Source: JAGVSR01 sp963750715 (GTDB taxonomy: Bacteria > Pseudomonadota > Alphaproteobacteria > Rhizobiales > Hyphomicrobiaceae). From it: a stretch of 64,000 nt of DNA. The stretch lies in the NCBI GenBank assembly GCA_963750715.1, contig CAVVRP010000001.1:1-64000 (forward strand). The letters run 5' to 3'. This document shows, in pieces, positions 8,542-16,622 of this stretch (position 1 is the stretch's first letter; every line of letters begins with the position of its first letter). A program made the translations under genes and the position numbers. The notes below the pieces were generated by a model that worked only from the letters and a program-made list of their open reading frames with translations, did not search any database and had not been told where the DNA came from.

Positions 8542-9459
8542 TCAACGCTCTTCCGATTGCCGTGACTTTAGCGCCGCCACGAGTCTGCGATCACGCAAGA
8601 CCTCTAAATCGGCGATGGAGAGGCCCTTGGCCTCGCGCTGAATTCCTTCAACAATCTTCTGGCTAACCTCCGGCGTCAGTTGCGGACTACCCAACGTTGA
8701 CCAACGGCGCTCCTGGCTTGGGCCGAGATGCTTCAGATAATGTTCAATACCACCCGAACCGCCTCCGAGATGATAGGCCATGTGGGCGCCAACAGTGGAC
8801 CAGCGCAGGCCCGGACCGTTGACGAGAGCTGCGTCAATATCTTCGACATCGGCAATATCTTCCGCGACCATATAGACTGCTTCCCGCCAAAGTGCAGAAG
8901 CAAGCCGGTTGGCAATATGGCCTATGGCAGGCTTCTTCAAACATACTGGCACGCGGCCAAGGCTCTTGTAGTAGCCGCAAGCCTCCTGGGTCACGCGCTC
9001 GTCCGGCCCATAGATTTCAACCAACGGAATGAGGTGGGGCGGGTTGAATGGATGCGCGGTGATGCAACGCTGGGGATGGGCAGCACCTGAAAAAATATCC
9101 GGCCAAGAAAAAGATGACGTACTGCTTGCGATTATCGTTTTCGCGTCCGTTGCGCTTTCAATTTTCTGATAGAGCTGGCGTTTTAGTTCACTGTTTTCGG
9201 GCGCGTTTTCCTGAATGAAGGTGCAACGAGACGCGACTTCGGCAAGACTTTCGCATGTTGCCAACGAACCTGGCTTTGCCATCGGAAACAGCGAAAGGCC
9301 CAGAAGGTCCGCGACAATGGGTTCAACCCGCGCTGTAAATGTTATACGCACTTCCGGCGATGGATCCCAAGCGTGAACATTGCGGCCACTGACCAGGAAC
9401 AATGCCGCCCAGCTAGCACCAATGAGACCGCATCCCAAGACTCCGACTTCGGCGTGCAT
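8542..9459 (-). CDS. 3-hydroxyacyl-CoA dehydrogenase / carnitine dehydrogenase-like
   Basis: 305 residues from the ATG at 9459, which starts one base after the upstream TGA; a longer frame starts at 9489. The N-terminal Rossmann motif VGVLGCGLIGASWAALF, the catalytic-loop sequence TAHPFNPPHLIPLVEI, and the helical C-terminal half (ANRLASALWREAVYM, GPGLRWSTVG) identify the L-3-hydroxyacyl-CoA dehydrogenase family. The single-domain length and GPGLRW resemble L-carnitine dehydrogenase and related hydroxybutyrate-type enzymes. Probable operon with the racemase and the membrane fragment upstream. Confidence 0.85.
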   Translation of the reverse strand: MHAEVGVLGCGLIGASWAALFLVSGRNVHAWDPSPEVRITFTARVEPIVADLLGLSLFPMAKPGSLATCESLAEVASRCTFIQENAPENSELKRQLYQKIESATDAKTIIASSTSSFSWPDIFSGAAHPQRCITAHPFNPPHLIPLVEIYGPDERVTQEACGYYKSLGRVPVCLKKPAIGHIANRLASALWREAVYMVAEDIADVEDIDAALVNGPGLRWSTVGAHMAYHLGGGSGGIEHYLKHLGPSQERRWSTLGSPQLTPEVSQKIVEGIQREAKGLSIADLEVLRDRRLVAALKSRQSEER

Positions 9460-9460
9460 T

Positions 9461-9679
9461 TCAGTCAACGTCCTCGTCTTTCTCGTCATTCCAGTCTCTC
9501 ACAATCCACCAGCAGAACATCGTCGACACAAAGCAGGTTACAATGAGGACGGCATTTGAAACTGGATAGATGAGGGCAAAGAGCCCGATCCAGCCAAGCC
9601 CGGCAAGGTGGACCTGCTGACCCATGCCAAAAAGGGCGATGGCAAGAAAAAAGACGAGCGAGCCGACCGGTGGGACCAA
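9461..9679 (-). pseudogene. Membrane-protein fragment upstream of the dehydrogenase
   Basis: 72 codons with two hydrophobic stretches (about 6-22 and 32-58) and an acidic end (DWNDEKDEDVD). The only start is a TTG directly after a TAG, so it is more likely the tail of a truncated transporter than a complete protein. It ends one base before the dehydrogenase ATG, as expected for an old operon. Family not recognised. Confidence 0.5.
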
Positions 9680-10286
9680 CTAGGAGTTAAACCCCTAAGA
9701 CCTTGAGCAGCAATGCTAGGCGTCTTCTTAACGGCGCGGAGCTACTCGGCGAATTTTCTGCAGTCATGCGCACTGATCGCAGTTACGATCGGCGCCGAAA
9801 GAATTTGACGCGTCGCAAGGTTATAGGGAATTCTCTTTAGTTGCGCTGCAATGAGATGAACCCTCTTCCCAAGAGGGCACATAGCCAACTTCCAGACAAT
9901 TTGTCGCGGACGACAATGACGACCCGAAAGCGTGCGGTGCACGAAGCGGGTTCACTCTGGGCACAATAAAGAATTAGCGATTGACGCTGACTTCTCGCCG
10001 CTTAGCAGCACGAAGTGCTCGCATTTGCGAAGATAACGACATGTGGAAAAATTGGTTCGGTGCGATGGTGTTGACGCGCCGTATTCGTATAATTTCGACG
10101 TTGATTGAAGAATGGTTGTTTGAATGTGACTTTTGGAGTGCGTGCTCTCGGAGCCGTGCCGGGCTTTACTACCATTGCATCAGAAAACAAAGCGTCGTCT
10201 GTTCTACATGGCCAGTTGCGTACAGACCCTGCTCTCAGGGAGGTGTTATGGCTTGTCCGACAGCCAAAGTGCTGGGAATTCCAGCC
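9680..10286. other. Gap without a supported gene
   Basis: A minus-strand stretch near 9770-9940 looks like eroded coding sequence (frames containing ILSAPIVTAISAHDC) but is broken by stops and not identifiable. 10000-10286 holds nothing I recognise. Confidence 0.35.
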
Positions 10287-10484
10287 GGCTCTAAGACTTG
10301 AGTGTCTCCGACTGACGATCCCCGCGGGGGCTACAGCGGGTCGCCGTTCAATGCGCAGGAATTCCTGTCACTGAATTCTGGCAGACTGAACGCAATAATC
10401 GTCGCAGCCCTCGATCGGGACAGCGAGCTGCGGCACGACTACCTGCTCAAGCGATGGCAGGGCATCATTAGAAAAGCATCATAA
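10287..10484 (+). pseudogene. Decayed copy of the small gene at 30247
   Basis: The 3' part reads GRLNAIIVAALDRDSEL and ends IIRKAS, matching GLNGIIIAALDRDSDL and ITRKAS near 30.4-30.5 kb. The 5' part aligns to 30297 onward but is out of frame with stops. A short reading from an ATG at 10302 remains open. Function of the ancestral protein unknown. Confidence 0.6.
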
Positions 10485-10508
10485 TCTCCAGGTGCGCTTA
10501 AATTAGAT

Positions 10509-10537
10509 CGGTGGCTTTGGTGAGCCGCCGTCTTGTT
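10509..10537 (+). terminator. Hairpin terminator after the decayed small gene
   Basis: CGGTGGCT pairs with AGCCGCCG (one G-T pair) around a 6-nt loop, followed by TCTTGTTT. Confidence 0.55.
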
Positions 10538-10558
10538 TCACACTCCGCGTCTGCAGTC

Positions 10559-10715
10559 TCAAACCAGCTCAACAACTCGTCGCTGCGCGTCCACGTCAGC
10601 CTCGATGTAGCGCCGGGTCGTGCTCTCTGTGTCCAGCCCTCATCTGAACGTCTCTCAGCGAGCCACCAACAGTAGAGATCGTTCTCACTGAATTGATGAT
10701 GAACGTGCGTCTGCG
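10559..10715 (-). pseudogene. Tyrosine recombinase C-terminal relic (copy 3)
   Basis: Minus-strand frames give RRRTFIINS, ISTVGGSLRDVQMRAGHR, then after a short deletion and frame change STTRRYIEADVDAQRRVVELV and a stop at 10559-10561. The His/Arg box, GH and Tyr are still visible. This copy shows the natural end of the protein. Confidence 0.75.
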
Positions 10716-11091
10716 TGATAACGCGAGGATGTGTTGGGGACCATTGGCCTCACGGTCCGCTATGGCTCGAAGCCGATCGAGTTATCGAAGTGTAGCGAGT
10801 GTGAGAACGGCGAGTGCGCGACCAAGGTCCCAGTCCAAATGGAACGCCGCGACTGCGGGTTAGCCGTGCTCCTCGCGTGCCATGGAACCGCGTCGGAAGA
10901 CACGACCAGAATGTGACGAACCCTGCGGCAAGAGTGCGCTGCAACACCCGCAATGCTGCTATGCGGTATAAATTCCCAACTACGTCACAATTCAAAGGCT
11001 TAGTCGTCAGGCGCCCGGTGTGGTGTTCGGCCTCTTAGGCCAATGCTCTCGCGGAGCGCAGCAAGAGAAGACAGACGAAAAGGAGAAGACG
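10716..11091. other. Gap
   Basis: No gene seen. The last 40 bases should hold the promoter and leader of the gene at 11092. Confidence 0.35.
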
Positions 11092-11493
11092 ATGACTATC
11101 TCTAGTCGATCCGTCGCGCGTGCTGCTGTTTTTGGCTTGGTCGGAGCAGCCAGCATCGTACACGCAGCAGCTCTTGCAACAGCCAATGAAAGGACTGTCA
11201 CCTTCAAGCCCCTTGCCGGGATAAGCTTCGATGTCGGCTCGAAGCGCATGGTCGGATATTTCGAGGCCGACGCCGGCGAATGTGCGCTCACGCTGATGGT
11301 AGCGGACGCAATGATCGGTGACGACGTGCCGAAATACTCACCCGTTCGTCTGAACCAAACTATTGCCCCCGGCGAGACGGCCACAGTCGATACTCCGGAA
11401 GGCAAATCTCTCCAAGTTGTCTGCAAGCCAAGGGCCAGCGCAATGACGGCGCGCGTGCTCGACGTCTTGGCAACCTACAAGCCAGCCAAATAG
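11092..11493 (+). CDS. Secreted protein of unknown function
   Basis: 133 residues from the ATG at 11092, preceded by AAAGGAGAAG at ideal spacing; an ATG at 11020 in frame lacks this. A signal peptide (SVARAAVFGLVGAASIVHA-type core) ends near residue 29. The mature part is beta-rich (TVTFKPLAGISFDVG, KRMVGYFEADAGECALTLM, SLQVVCKPRASAMTARVL) with two Cys that could pair. The family is common in Bradyrhizobium-type genomes but I cannot give a function. It has its own strong inverted repeat downstream. Confidence 0.75.
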   Translation: MTISSRSVARAAVFGLVGAASIVHAAALATANERTVTFKPLAGISFDVGSKRMVGYFEADAGECALTLMVADAMIGDDVPKYSPVRLNQTIAPGETATVDTPEGKSLQVVCKPRASAMTARVLDVLATYKPAK

Positions 11494-11512
11494 GGCCTAC
11501 CGAGAGAGTATC

Positions 11513-11537
11513 CGGAAGGGAGCTCAGCTCCCTTCCG
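11513..11537 (+). terminator. Strong inverted repeat after the secreted protein gene
   Basis: CGGAAGGGAGCT and AGCTCCCTTCCG are perfect inverted arms separated by one base. No long T run follows. Confidence 0.6.
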
Positions 11538-11831
11538 CCTTGCTGATAGGTCAGCGCTGAACACAGACGCGCAGAGTTTGCCGTTCGCCAGCAGGGCACC
11601 TCAAGTCTTGCCCTCGTTTTCCCCCGGGAGTGAAGCACCATGCTGAACACCGTCGAGTACATCGTGCGTGTCATCGAACAGCTCTTCTATCCGAGGCGTT
11701 CGCAGGACCAATAGGGCTGCGTGAGGCCAGGTGCTTGGCACGGCACGCAACACCAACCATCAGGGCGAACCATCCGAACCAGAGCCGGACTTTGGAGGAA
11801 CAAAGGTGCAAGATCCCGGTACGGACAGAGT
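11538..11831. other. Gap with a possible tiny frame
   Basis: A 24-codon frame at 11640-11714 (MLNTVEYIVRVIEQL start) is the only candidate; too short to support. Nothing else seen. Confidence 0.3.
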
Positions 11832-11889
11832 GTGACAAATACGTCGGTTCATGTATAATCCGTGATCTTGATCGCGTTTCGTAGCGATC
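11832..11889 (+). promoter_or_regulatory. Promoter and leader stem-loop of the gene at 11901
   Basis: GTGACA at 11832-11837 and TATAAT at 11854-11859 are 16 bp apart. A stem-loop GATCGC / GTTTCGTA / GCGATC at 11870-11889 ends 11 bases before the ATG. The second copy at 29631-29666 keeps TATAAT and the stem while the loop differs. Confidence 0.65.
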
Positions 11890-11900
11890 GGTGAACAGCC

Positions 11901-12158
11901 ATGGATGACGGCTACGTGCGAGAAATCCTACGATTGGTTCAGCGGCTGCCGCCACTGACGCGAGAGCAATTCCGCGCATTTACTCTTGCTGACAGGAATG
12001 GGGGACACACTGCCGAGGCGGTAGTGGCGGAGCGCCTGTATTTCGAGAAGGTCCGAGCGAACCCCATATCTCTGGCAAGGCATAAGATCCGCGTTCTCGC
12101 GAAGGCTTTTGGACGTGAACTTGGAGAAGAGCTCCCTACGGACGAGAACAAGCAATGA
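11901..12158 (+). CDS. Small conserved protein, paralogue of the one at 29678
   Basis: 85 residues starting MDDGYVREILRLVQRLPP. It has an N-terminal helix, a LTREQFRAFTL segment and a basic C-terminal part (SLARHKIRVLAKAFGREL). About 80 percent of residues match the protein at 29678, with a three-residue indel in the middle. No family recognised; a soluble, mostly helical protein with a basic tail could bind nucleic acid or a partner protein. Its stop overlaps the ATG of a second, broken paralogue, so the pair was an operon. The leader holds a conserved stem-loop. Confidence 0.7.
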   Translation: MDDGYVREILRLVQRLPPLTREQFRAFTLADRNGGHTAEAVVAERLYFEKVRANPISLARHKIRVLAKAFGRELGEELPTDENKQ

Positions 12159-12220
12159 CCGGCTTTGATGAGAGCCATGTCCCAAATATCCTGAGCGCAG
12201 CAAGCTCTTCAGCCGCATAA
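12155..12220 (+). pseudogene. Truncated second member of the pair
   Basis: Begins MTGFDESHVPNIL in ATGA overlap with the gene before it, then departs from the pattern and stops after 21 codons. The counterpart at 29941 continues further (DILRVAKRLPPMTR), showing that both members descend from one duplicated gene. Confidence 0.55.
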
Positions 12221-12237
12221 GGCCCAACACCAGCTCA

Positions 12238-12256
12238 ACGCCCCGCGTCGGGGCGT
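12238..12256. terminator. Hairpin after the small-gene pair
   Basis: ACGCCCCG and CGGGGCGT form a perfect 8-bp stem with a 3-nt loop; no T run. Confidence 0.45.
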
Positions 12257-12292
12257 CCTCGCAAGTCATCGTAGCCAGGGTGACGCTTCACT

Positions 12293-12306
12293 TTGACCCT
12301 GGTCAA
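12293..12306. promoter_or_regulatory. Orphan FNR/FixK-type palindrome
   Basis: TTGACCCTGGTCAA: perfect TTGAC and GTCAA arms with a 4-bp spacer. No intact gene starts within 700 bases on either side, so its target may be lost. Confidence 0.5.
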
Positions 12307-13091
12307 ACAGGTGTCAAAGCTCTGGAGCCTCCTCGCCATTTTGCGCGAGTTCAGCTGCATTCCGTAAGCTCGGATGACTGCTTGGGTCAGAAGGCTGGCT
12401 ACGGCACTGTCATATGAGGACTCGTGATTTCCGGCACTGACTTCGAGAATAGGGACTGCAGATCAGCGGTTAAGTTCTGAGCAACTTCGGCGCAGTTTTC
12501 CGATGTCCGGATTGCGTTGATGTCAACAATTTCAGCCGCCCAGTACAAACCGTTCTCCTCCGCAAAGCCCAAGCGGAATTGCGTCGGTGGAAAAGATTGC
12601 GCTGATGGTGAGTCCCTTTTAAAGCGATCCTGGCCTTGACTGCTCTCCGCGTTTCGACTTGGCAACACTTTTCGATGCTAGAACCCACCCTGCATGTGAC
12701 GGCTGACGTCGCGAAAGCCTGAGCGGCATTTCACCGGGGTGGCTCTTGCCGTTTCCAGTCCTACCCAAAACTCTGCAGGTTCATCGCCATCTCACTTAAG
12801 AGCGGCAGGTGTTGGCATAGAGCCGTTCAATCTTCTCAACTGGGCGGATGAAACGTCCGACCTTCGTGAACCGCGGCAGAAACGTAAGTAGCAGCGTCAA
12901 AGGTGAAAGCAGAAAGCACCAAGCTGCCCAAGGTGCGGGTTATCGCCGCTTTAGAACTGCTGTGAAATATGCCCACGTTCCGGCCGTCAGCGATGCCAAG
13001 CCCCAGGCGACGATCTACGCTGGCTCACGGCTCGCGACTGTTGATCGCTGCGCTAATCAGCGGTACTGATCGATGGATGTTTGCGGTACTC
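12307..13091. other. Gap with eroded sequence
   Basis: Contains one relic (12761-12847, listed separately). A minus-strand frame near 12420-12670 (SFPPTQFRLGFAEENGL) looks protein-like but has no good start or family. A plus frame at 12848-13069 is unsupported. Confidence 0.3.
12761..12847 (-). pseudogene. C-terminal relic, VEKIERLYAN type (copy 1 of 3)
   Basis: The minus strand reads VEKIERLYAN, then shifts frame. The DNA aligns with 13806-13895 and 33443-33545. The ancestral protein ended close to QIERFYAKYLPLS then NLQSIGE; family not recognised. Confidence 0.55.
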
Positions 13092-13637
13092 TTAGCGTGA
13101 TGAGATCTCATTCCCTATTGTTCTAACGTCAACCGTGAAAATTATCTCTGCAGCCTTTGCTTCCTTGCCGGCCCTGTTTATCGGGGACTTGCAATTGTAA
13201 CGAGTGGCAAATCCGTCAATTTGACACCGCCGTGTGTCAATAGTGAATTCGAGTATTCGGCGATTAGGAAGCCGATTGATATCGATCACATCATCTTCAG
13301 TCAGATCTTTGTCGATCAGCTCAAATTTCACCGGATATATGCCGGGCTCTACAATCTCGGTCATCAGCCAATTTGGCTTAATGACTTCTCCGACAGCCGC
13401 CTTTTGCTTAATGATTGGTGTATATTGCGTTTTCCCGGCTATCGTCACTTTGATAAAGATGTCGCCGAGAGATAGTTCATCAAACTTATCGAGCGCTTTA
13501 ACTTCGCGCACATTCAAAACGATTTGGCTGGATGGAGGATTGGCGAGTGCCGTGGTGGCACAGGCTGCGCCAGCCGCTATCATGATTGCAGTCTTTAATA
13601 ATCGCCTAAGGCGGCCGTCGATTGAACCTCGTAGCAT
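13092..13637 (-). CDS. Secreted protein with C2-like beta domain, unknown function
   Basis: 181 residues from the ATG at 13637, which leads directly into a basic head and signal peptide (LKTAIMIAAGAACATTALA); a longer frame reaches 13703. The mature part reads SSQIVLNVREVKALDK, LSLGDIFIKVTIAGKTQY, VEPGIYPVKFELIDKD and DVIDINRLPNRRILEF. This is the strand pattern of a C2-like sandwich with acidic loops that might bind calcium. Two Cys (RRCQID, RYNCKS) could pair. Probably periplasmic. Isolated. Confidence 0.65.
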   Translation of the reverse strand: MLRGSIDGRLRRLLKTAIMIAAGAACATTALANPPSSQIVLNVREVKALDKFDELSLGDIFIKVTIAGKTQYTPIIKQKAAVGEVIKPNWLMTEIVEPGIYPVKFELIDKDLTEDDVIDINRLPNRRILEFTIDTRRCQIDGFATRYNCKSPINRAGKEAKAAEIIFTVDVRTIGNEISSR

Positions 13638-14021
13638 AACAAGCACCCCTTGCCCCAAAATTCGAAGTTCGCTTTCCCTTAGCGCGTGAGTCTGTTCTGA
13701 CACAAGGATTCGGTCCCTTTAAGATGTGGAGACAGCATGCTTGGTGGCAGAACGCGGTAACTTCGCCACTATCGCTCTGACTTTCGAAGTTGCCGACGTC
13801 AGTCTCACTCGTCCCCAAAGCTCTGCAGGTTTTTGGCTACCTCGCGTGAGAGGGCAGGTGCTCGGCAAAGAAGCGCTCGATCTGCTTCAGCTGGCGCCCG
13901 CGTTCTTGGCGAGGTTGAGGATGTTGATATTTGCCGTGGGACAGAATGGTCCTCAAGCAAATCGCGGTGTGGCGCAGGCTATCGATGCTGCGGTCTGTAT
14001 CATGTCACAAGGCCGGAATGG
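13638..14021. other. Gap with one relic
   Basis: Contains the decayed fragment at 13806-13895. No other gene seen. Confidence 0.35.
13806..13895 (-). pseudogene. C-terminal relic, KQIERFFAEHLP type (copy 2 of 3)
   Basis: The minus strand reads LKQIERFFAEHLP and, after a frame change, KNLQSFGDE and a stop. Same ancestor as 12761-12847 and 33443-33545. Confidence 0.55.
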
Positions 14022-14819
14022 TTAGGGCTTTGCGTCGGGCGTGACCGCTTCGGGCATCACTTGCACTAAGATTTCCGGCCCAATGGAGATGTCGCCCGTA
14101 AATGGTCGATTGTGTGACGCAATCAGCAGAACCGAGAGAGCGACTCCCGTCGAGAAAAGCGTCAACGCGATTGCGCAGGTGAGTCGGTTGTCGCTATGCA
14201 CCATGGCAATGGCGATCAAGGCGCAAAGCGCCTGCAGTAACAGGCCCGCCCACTTCACCCCATTGACCGTCGATTGGCTTATGATGATGCGCTGCCGGCG
14301 CGCATCGAGTGCATTCTGCAGCGCGCCTGCGATCTCGCTCTGCGCGGTCTTCTGGCCGTCATTGGCGGGTGTCAGGGCAAGCGTCCGCTGCAGCGCCTCT
14401 ACGAGCGGTGCGGGTGGCATCGTCAGGGTTGCATGTTGGTGGGCCATGGCTGGCCATTCCTGCCTTACGACTGCATCGATATGGCGGCCGACGAGGGCGC
14501 GTAGACGCGCTTCCTCATCTCTTGGAAAGTTCGACGCCAGCAATACCACTCCGCGAAGTGCGCTGGCTTCACTTGCGACCGCGACCCTTGCCCGGTCGAA
14601 GTCGCTCCAAACCTGGGCGGCGACGAAGGCGACAAGCAGGCCGAAGATAATGCAAAGCGGGGGAAGCATTCCGGGCGACAGCGCCTTGAAGGCGCGTGCC
14701 CGATCGTCCACAGCCAGTCTCGTCACGGCCCAATAGATGCCAGCGGCGACTGCGTAAGTGGCGGCGAAGATAGCAAGAGCCATCAAAGCCACAGGAAGAT
14801 TGTACAGCGCTTCAATCAT
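14022..14819 (-). CDS. DUF4239 (bestrophin-like) membrane protein
   Basis: 265 residues from the ATG at 14819, at the start of the first membrane helix; the frame is open 69 codons further up but without membrane-protein character. Two N-terminal helices (about 5-28 and 45-66) and two C-terminal helices flank a cytoplasmic helical domain. The family signatures are WSDFDRARVAVASEASAL, QEWPAMAH and the ending NRPFTGDISIGPEIL. Function of the family is not established; some members are likened to bestrophin channels. Isolated. Confidence 0.8.
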   Translation of the reverse strand: MIEALYNLPVALMALAIFAATYAVAAGIYWAVTRLAVDDRARAFKALSPGMLPPLCIIFGLLVAFVAAQVWSDFDRARVAVASEASALRGVVLLASNFPRDEEARLRALVGRHIDAVVRQEWPAMAHQHATLTMPPAPLVEALQRTLALTPANDGQKTAQSEIAGALQNALDARRQRIIISQSTVNGVKWAGLLLQALCALIAIAMVHSDNRLTCAIALTLFSTGVALSVLLIASHNRPFTGDISIGPEILVQVMPEAVTPDAKP

Positions 14820-15041
14820 CGTTCTCGCGGCCGGCAATGAGGGTCCGGCCCCAGCAAATCGTCCATATGGATACAGGGCACCATAGTAGTGCCTTGAGCG
14901 GAATGCCGCCACCTTGGTGCGGCAGCAAATTTTGGATCGGCCATGGACGTCAGCACCTAATGCTGTGGACGGCTCCTCCGACCGGCGCGAGCGCCAATAA
15001 AGTGGTTGCCGATGAGGTGACCACATTCGGAGGAGACATAG

Positions 15042-15262
15042 GTGCAGGCGGTCACGACGATCGGGCTCGATATAGCAAAGTCAGTCTTCCAGGTTCACAG
15101 CTTCGATGCAGAAGGCAAAGTCGTGGTTCGCCAGCCGTTGCGGCGGGCCCGAGTCCTTCCCTTCGTCAGGAAGCTTCGGCCCTGCGTGGTCGGCATGGAG
15201 GCCTGTGCCTCGTCACACCATTGGTCGCGCGAATTGCAAACTCTTGGCTATACGGTCAGGCT
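15042..15262 (+). mobile_element. IS110-family transposase N-terminal fragment
   Basis: Reads TIGLDIAKSVFQVHSFDAEG, then LRPCVVGMEACASSHHWSREL and LGYTVRL, the first ~75 residues of an IS110-type DEDD transposase with its first Asp (GLDIAKS) and Glu (MEAC). Similarity stops abruptly near 15262, where unrelated sequence begins. GGAGG precedes the start. Dead fragment. Confidence 0.85.
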
Positions 15263-15315
15263 AAATTCCGGATCAACGGTTTGTCCGGACCATAATGAAT
15301 TAGAAATCTAAGGGA
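15263..15315 (+). repeat. Copy of the leader of the gene at 28527, without its gene
   Basis: Matches 28468-28520 almost base for base: CCGGATCA, GTTTGTCCGGA, ATAATGAATTAGAAAT, AAGGGAGA. At 28.5 kb this sequence leads into a small secreted protein; here the following DNA is unrelated and no frame starts. It abuts the IS110 breakpoint. Confidence 0.75.
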
Positions 15316-15494
15316 GACTTGCCTTCGACAGCGTTGGCCTTGATAGCGGATGCGTATGAGGTGCAAAGCGACAGCCGGTCAGGGTCTGAAGCTGATTCAC
15401 GCGGAAGCGAACTAATTGTTACGAAGTCTCTGTAAAAATTACTGGGGCGGGGCGTTTAACCCCACCCGGAGAAATCTTTGATGGCGAGAGTTAC
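15316..15494. other. Short gap
   Basis: No gene seen between the orphan leader and the SDR relic. Confidence 0.3.
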
Positions 15495-15735
15495 TCAGCT
15501 CGGGTACAGCGCTTCGACCGTCCACGAACCCTTGGGCTGGCTGTGAAACTATCAGAAGTGCTCGGCGACCGCTTCGGCATCGTTTGAGCCGGGAGAAACG
15601 AAGGCCGCGACCGTAACTGTGGCCACGTGGATTCCCTTCTCTTTGAAGCTCTCAAAGAGGCCCAGCGCCAGTGCGCGGATACCGGCCTTACCGACGCTGA
15701 GCGAAAGGTAGTTGGCACTCGGCTGCAACGCGACC
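15495..15735 (-). pseudogene. Short-chain dehydrogenase C-terminal relic
   Basis: The minus strand reads LSLSVGKAGIRALALGL, FESFKEKGIHVATVTV, SPGSNDAEAVAEHF, then two stops, then HSQPKGSWTVEALYPS and its original stop. SVGKAG and the following helix match the Lys-containing helix of SDR enzymes. Sequence up to about 15992 (ATG with a GGGAGA site) may be its eroded 5' part. A perfect FixK-type box lies at 16068, placed correctly for a promoter reading left. Confidence 0.7.
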
Positions 15736-16067
15736 GGCGTGTGGCCCTGACTGAGGTTGGCGCGCGTTATCGTCGCCGAATCCAGGTGATTTTGGATGAG
15801 CATTCGCAGCTGCCGGCGTCGACCCTGTAATCTTTCGCGACACTGGACATCGTATGCCTCACAGGTTGTAGTCAACGCGGCCTGTAAAAATCGACCAGGC
15901 GAGCCGCGTCGGCCAATAAGCTCGACCAACGCCTCCGCAATTCCAATGACGGGTTAGCGCCGCTCGACGTTACGGTGCATCGGCCATTCCATGACGGTTC
16001 TCCCTATCGGTCGAGCCACTTTGGACCCGTTGGACGCCGCAACTTGACCTAAAGTCGAGCGTGCTTA

Positions 16068-16081
16068 TTGATCGCGATCAA
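16068..16081. promoter_or_regulatory. Perfect FixK/FNR box
   Basis: TTGATCGCGATCAA, a perfect 14-bp palindrome matching the FixK2/FNR consensus. Reading left, a start site about 41 bp away would give a ~40-nt leader to the ATG at 15992 of the dead SDR-like gene. Reading right, only a 30-codon frame at 16101 is near, and it begins too close to the box. Confidence 0.7.
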
Positions 16082-16237
16082 GGACAAGGAAATTGTAAAA
16101 ATGTGCTGGCATCGCCGTTGGTCGATCAATGAGCGAATAGCTCGCCGCCGCATGAGGTTATGGTCGGCGGCTCAGTGGCCCGCAAACTTCTGAACTCACG
16201 CGACCGACACGGAAGAGTTACCGCTTCCGTGTTTGTC

Positions 16238-16272
16238 CTTACGAAAATGTATAGCCGCTGAAAGATTGCGTG
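16238..16272 (+). promoter_or_regulatory. Upstream element shared with the gene at 56570
   Basis: CTTACGAAAATGTA, AGCCGCTGAAAGA and TTGCG match 56463-56500 with few changes. It lies 60-95 bases before the start codon in both places, so it is probably the shared promoter of these paralogues. Confidence 0.55.
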
Positions 16273-16333
16273 GTAGTCCACACGTTATCAACTCCCTGCC
16301 GCGATGGCGGTTTTACCCAAGGGAGTAAATCAC

Positions 16334-16489
16334 ATGCTTTCAAAGATTGTCAGTGGCGTCGTTCTGACCGGTTTTCTATTGACAGCTTCAGCTCCAGTCG
16401 TATTCGCAGCTACCCACAAAGACCAAAAATCCTGCGAGGCAGCAGGCATGAAATGGGATGCGTCGACAAGTAAGTGCGTGAAGAAGTAA
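16334..16489 (+). CDS. Small secreted Cys-pair protein (paralogue 1 of 3)
   Basis: 51 residues. Signal peptide MLSKIVSGVVLTGFLL with cleavage after FAA, then a short mature peptide of about 25 residues with KSCEAAGMKWDASTSKC and a Lys-rich end. Two Cys 15 residues apart around GMKWD are shared by the paralogues at 28527 and 56570, so one intramolecular disulfide is likely. AAGGGAG precedes the ATG. Followed by its own terminator. Function unknown; abundant small periplasmic proteins of this kind are known in Bradyrhizobium genomes. Confidence 0.75.
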   Translation: MLSKIVSGVVLTGFLLTASAPVVFAATHKDQKSCEAAGMKWDASTSKCVKK

Positions 16490-16509
16490 GGCCTTCTTCC
16501 AGCCTCTTC

Positions 16510-16545
16510 AGCGGCGGCGAGCGACAAGGCTTGCCGTCGCTTTTA
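16510..16545 (+). terminator. Terminator of the small secreted protein gene
   Basis: AGCGGCGGCGAG pairs with CTTGCCGTCGCT with two mismatched or G-T positions, followed by TTTATTT. Confidence 0.65.
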
Positions 16546-16622
16546 TTTGACACCGATAGAACTACACAGCTGCATAATTGAATTTTGCGCCGCAGTAGTG
16601 GATCCAACAGAGGAGCCCCGCC

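Noticed and set aside
10731..11038. Several short frames on both strands
   Set aside because: No start signals, families or conservation with other copies in the window.
12399..12668. 89-codon minus-strand frame
   Set aside because: Protein-like in part but without ribosome-binding site or family; kept only as a remark in the gap entry.
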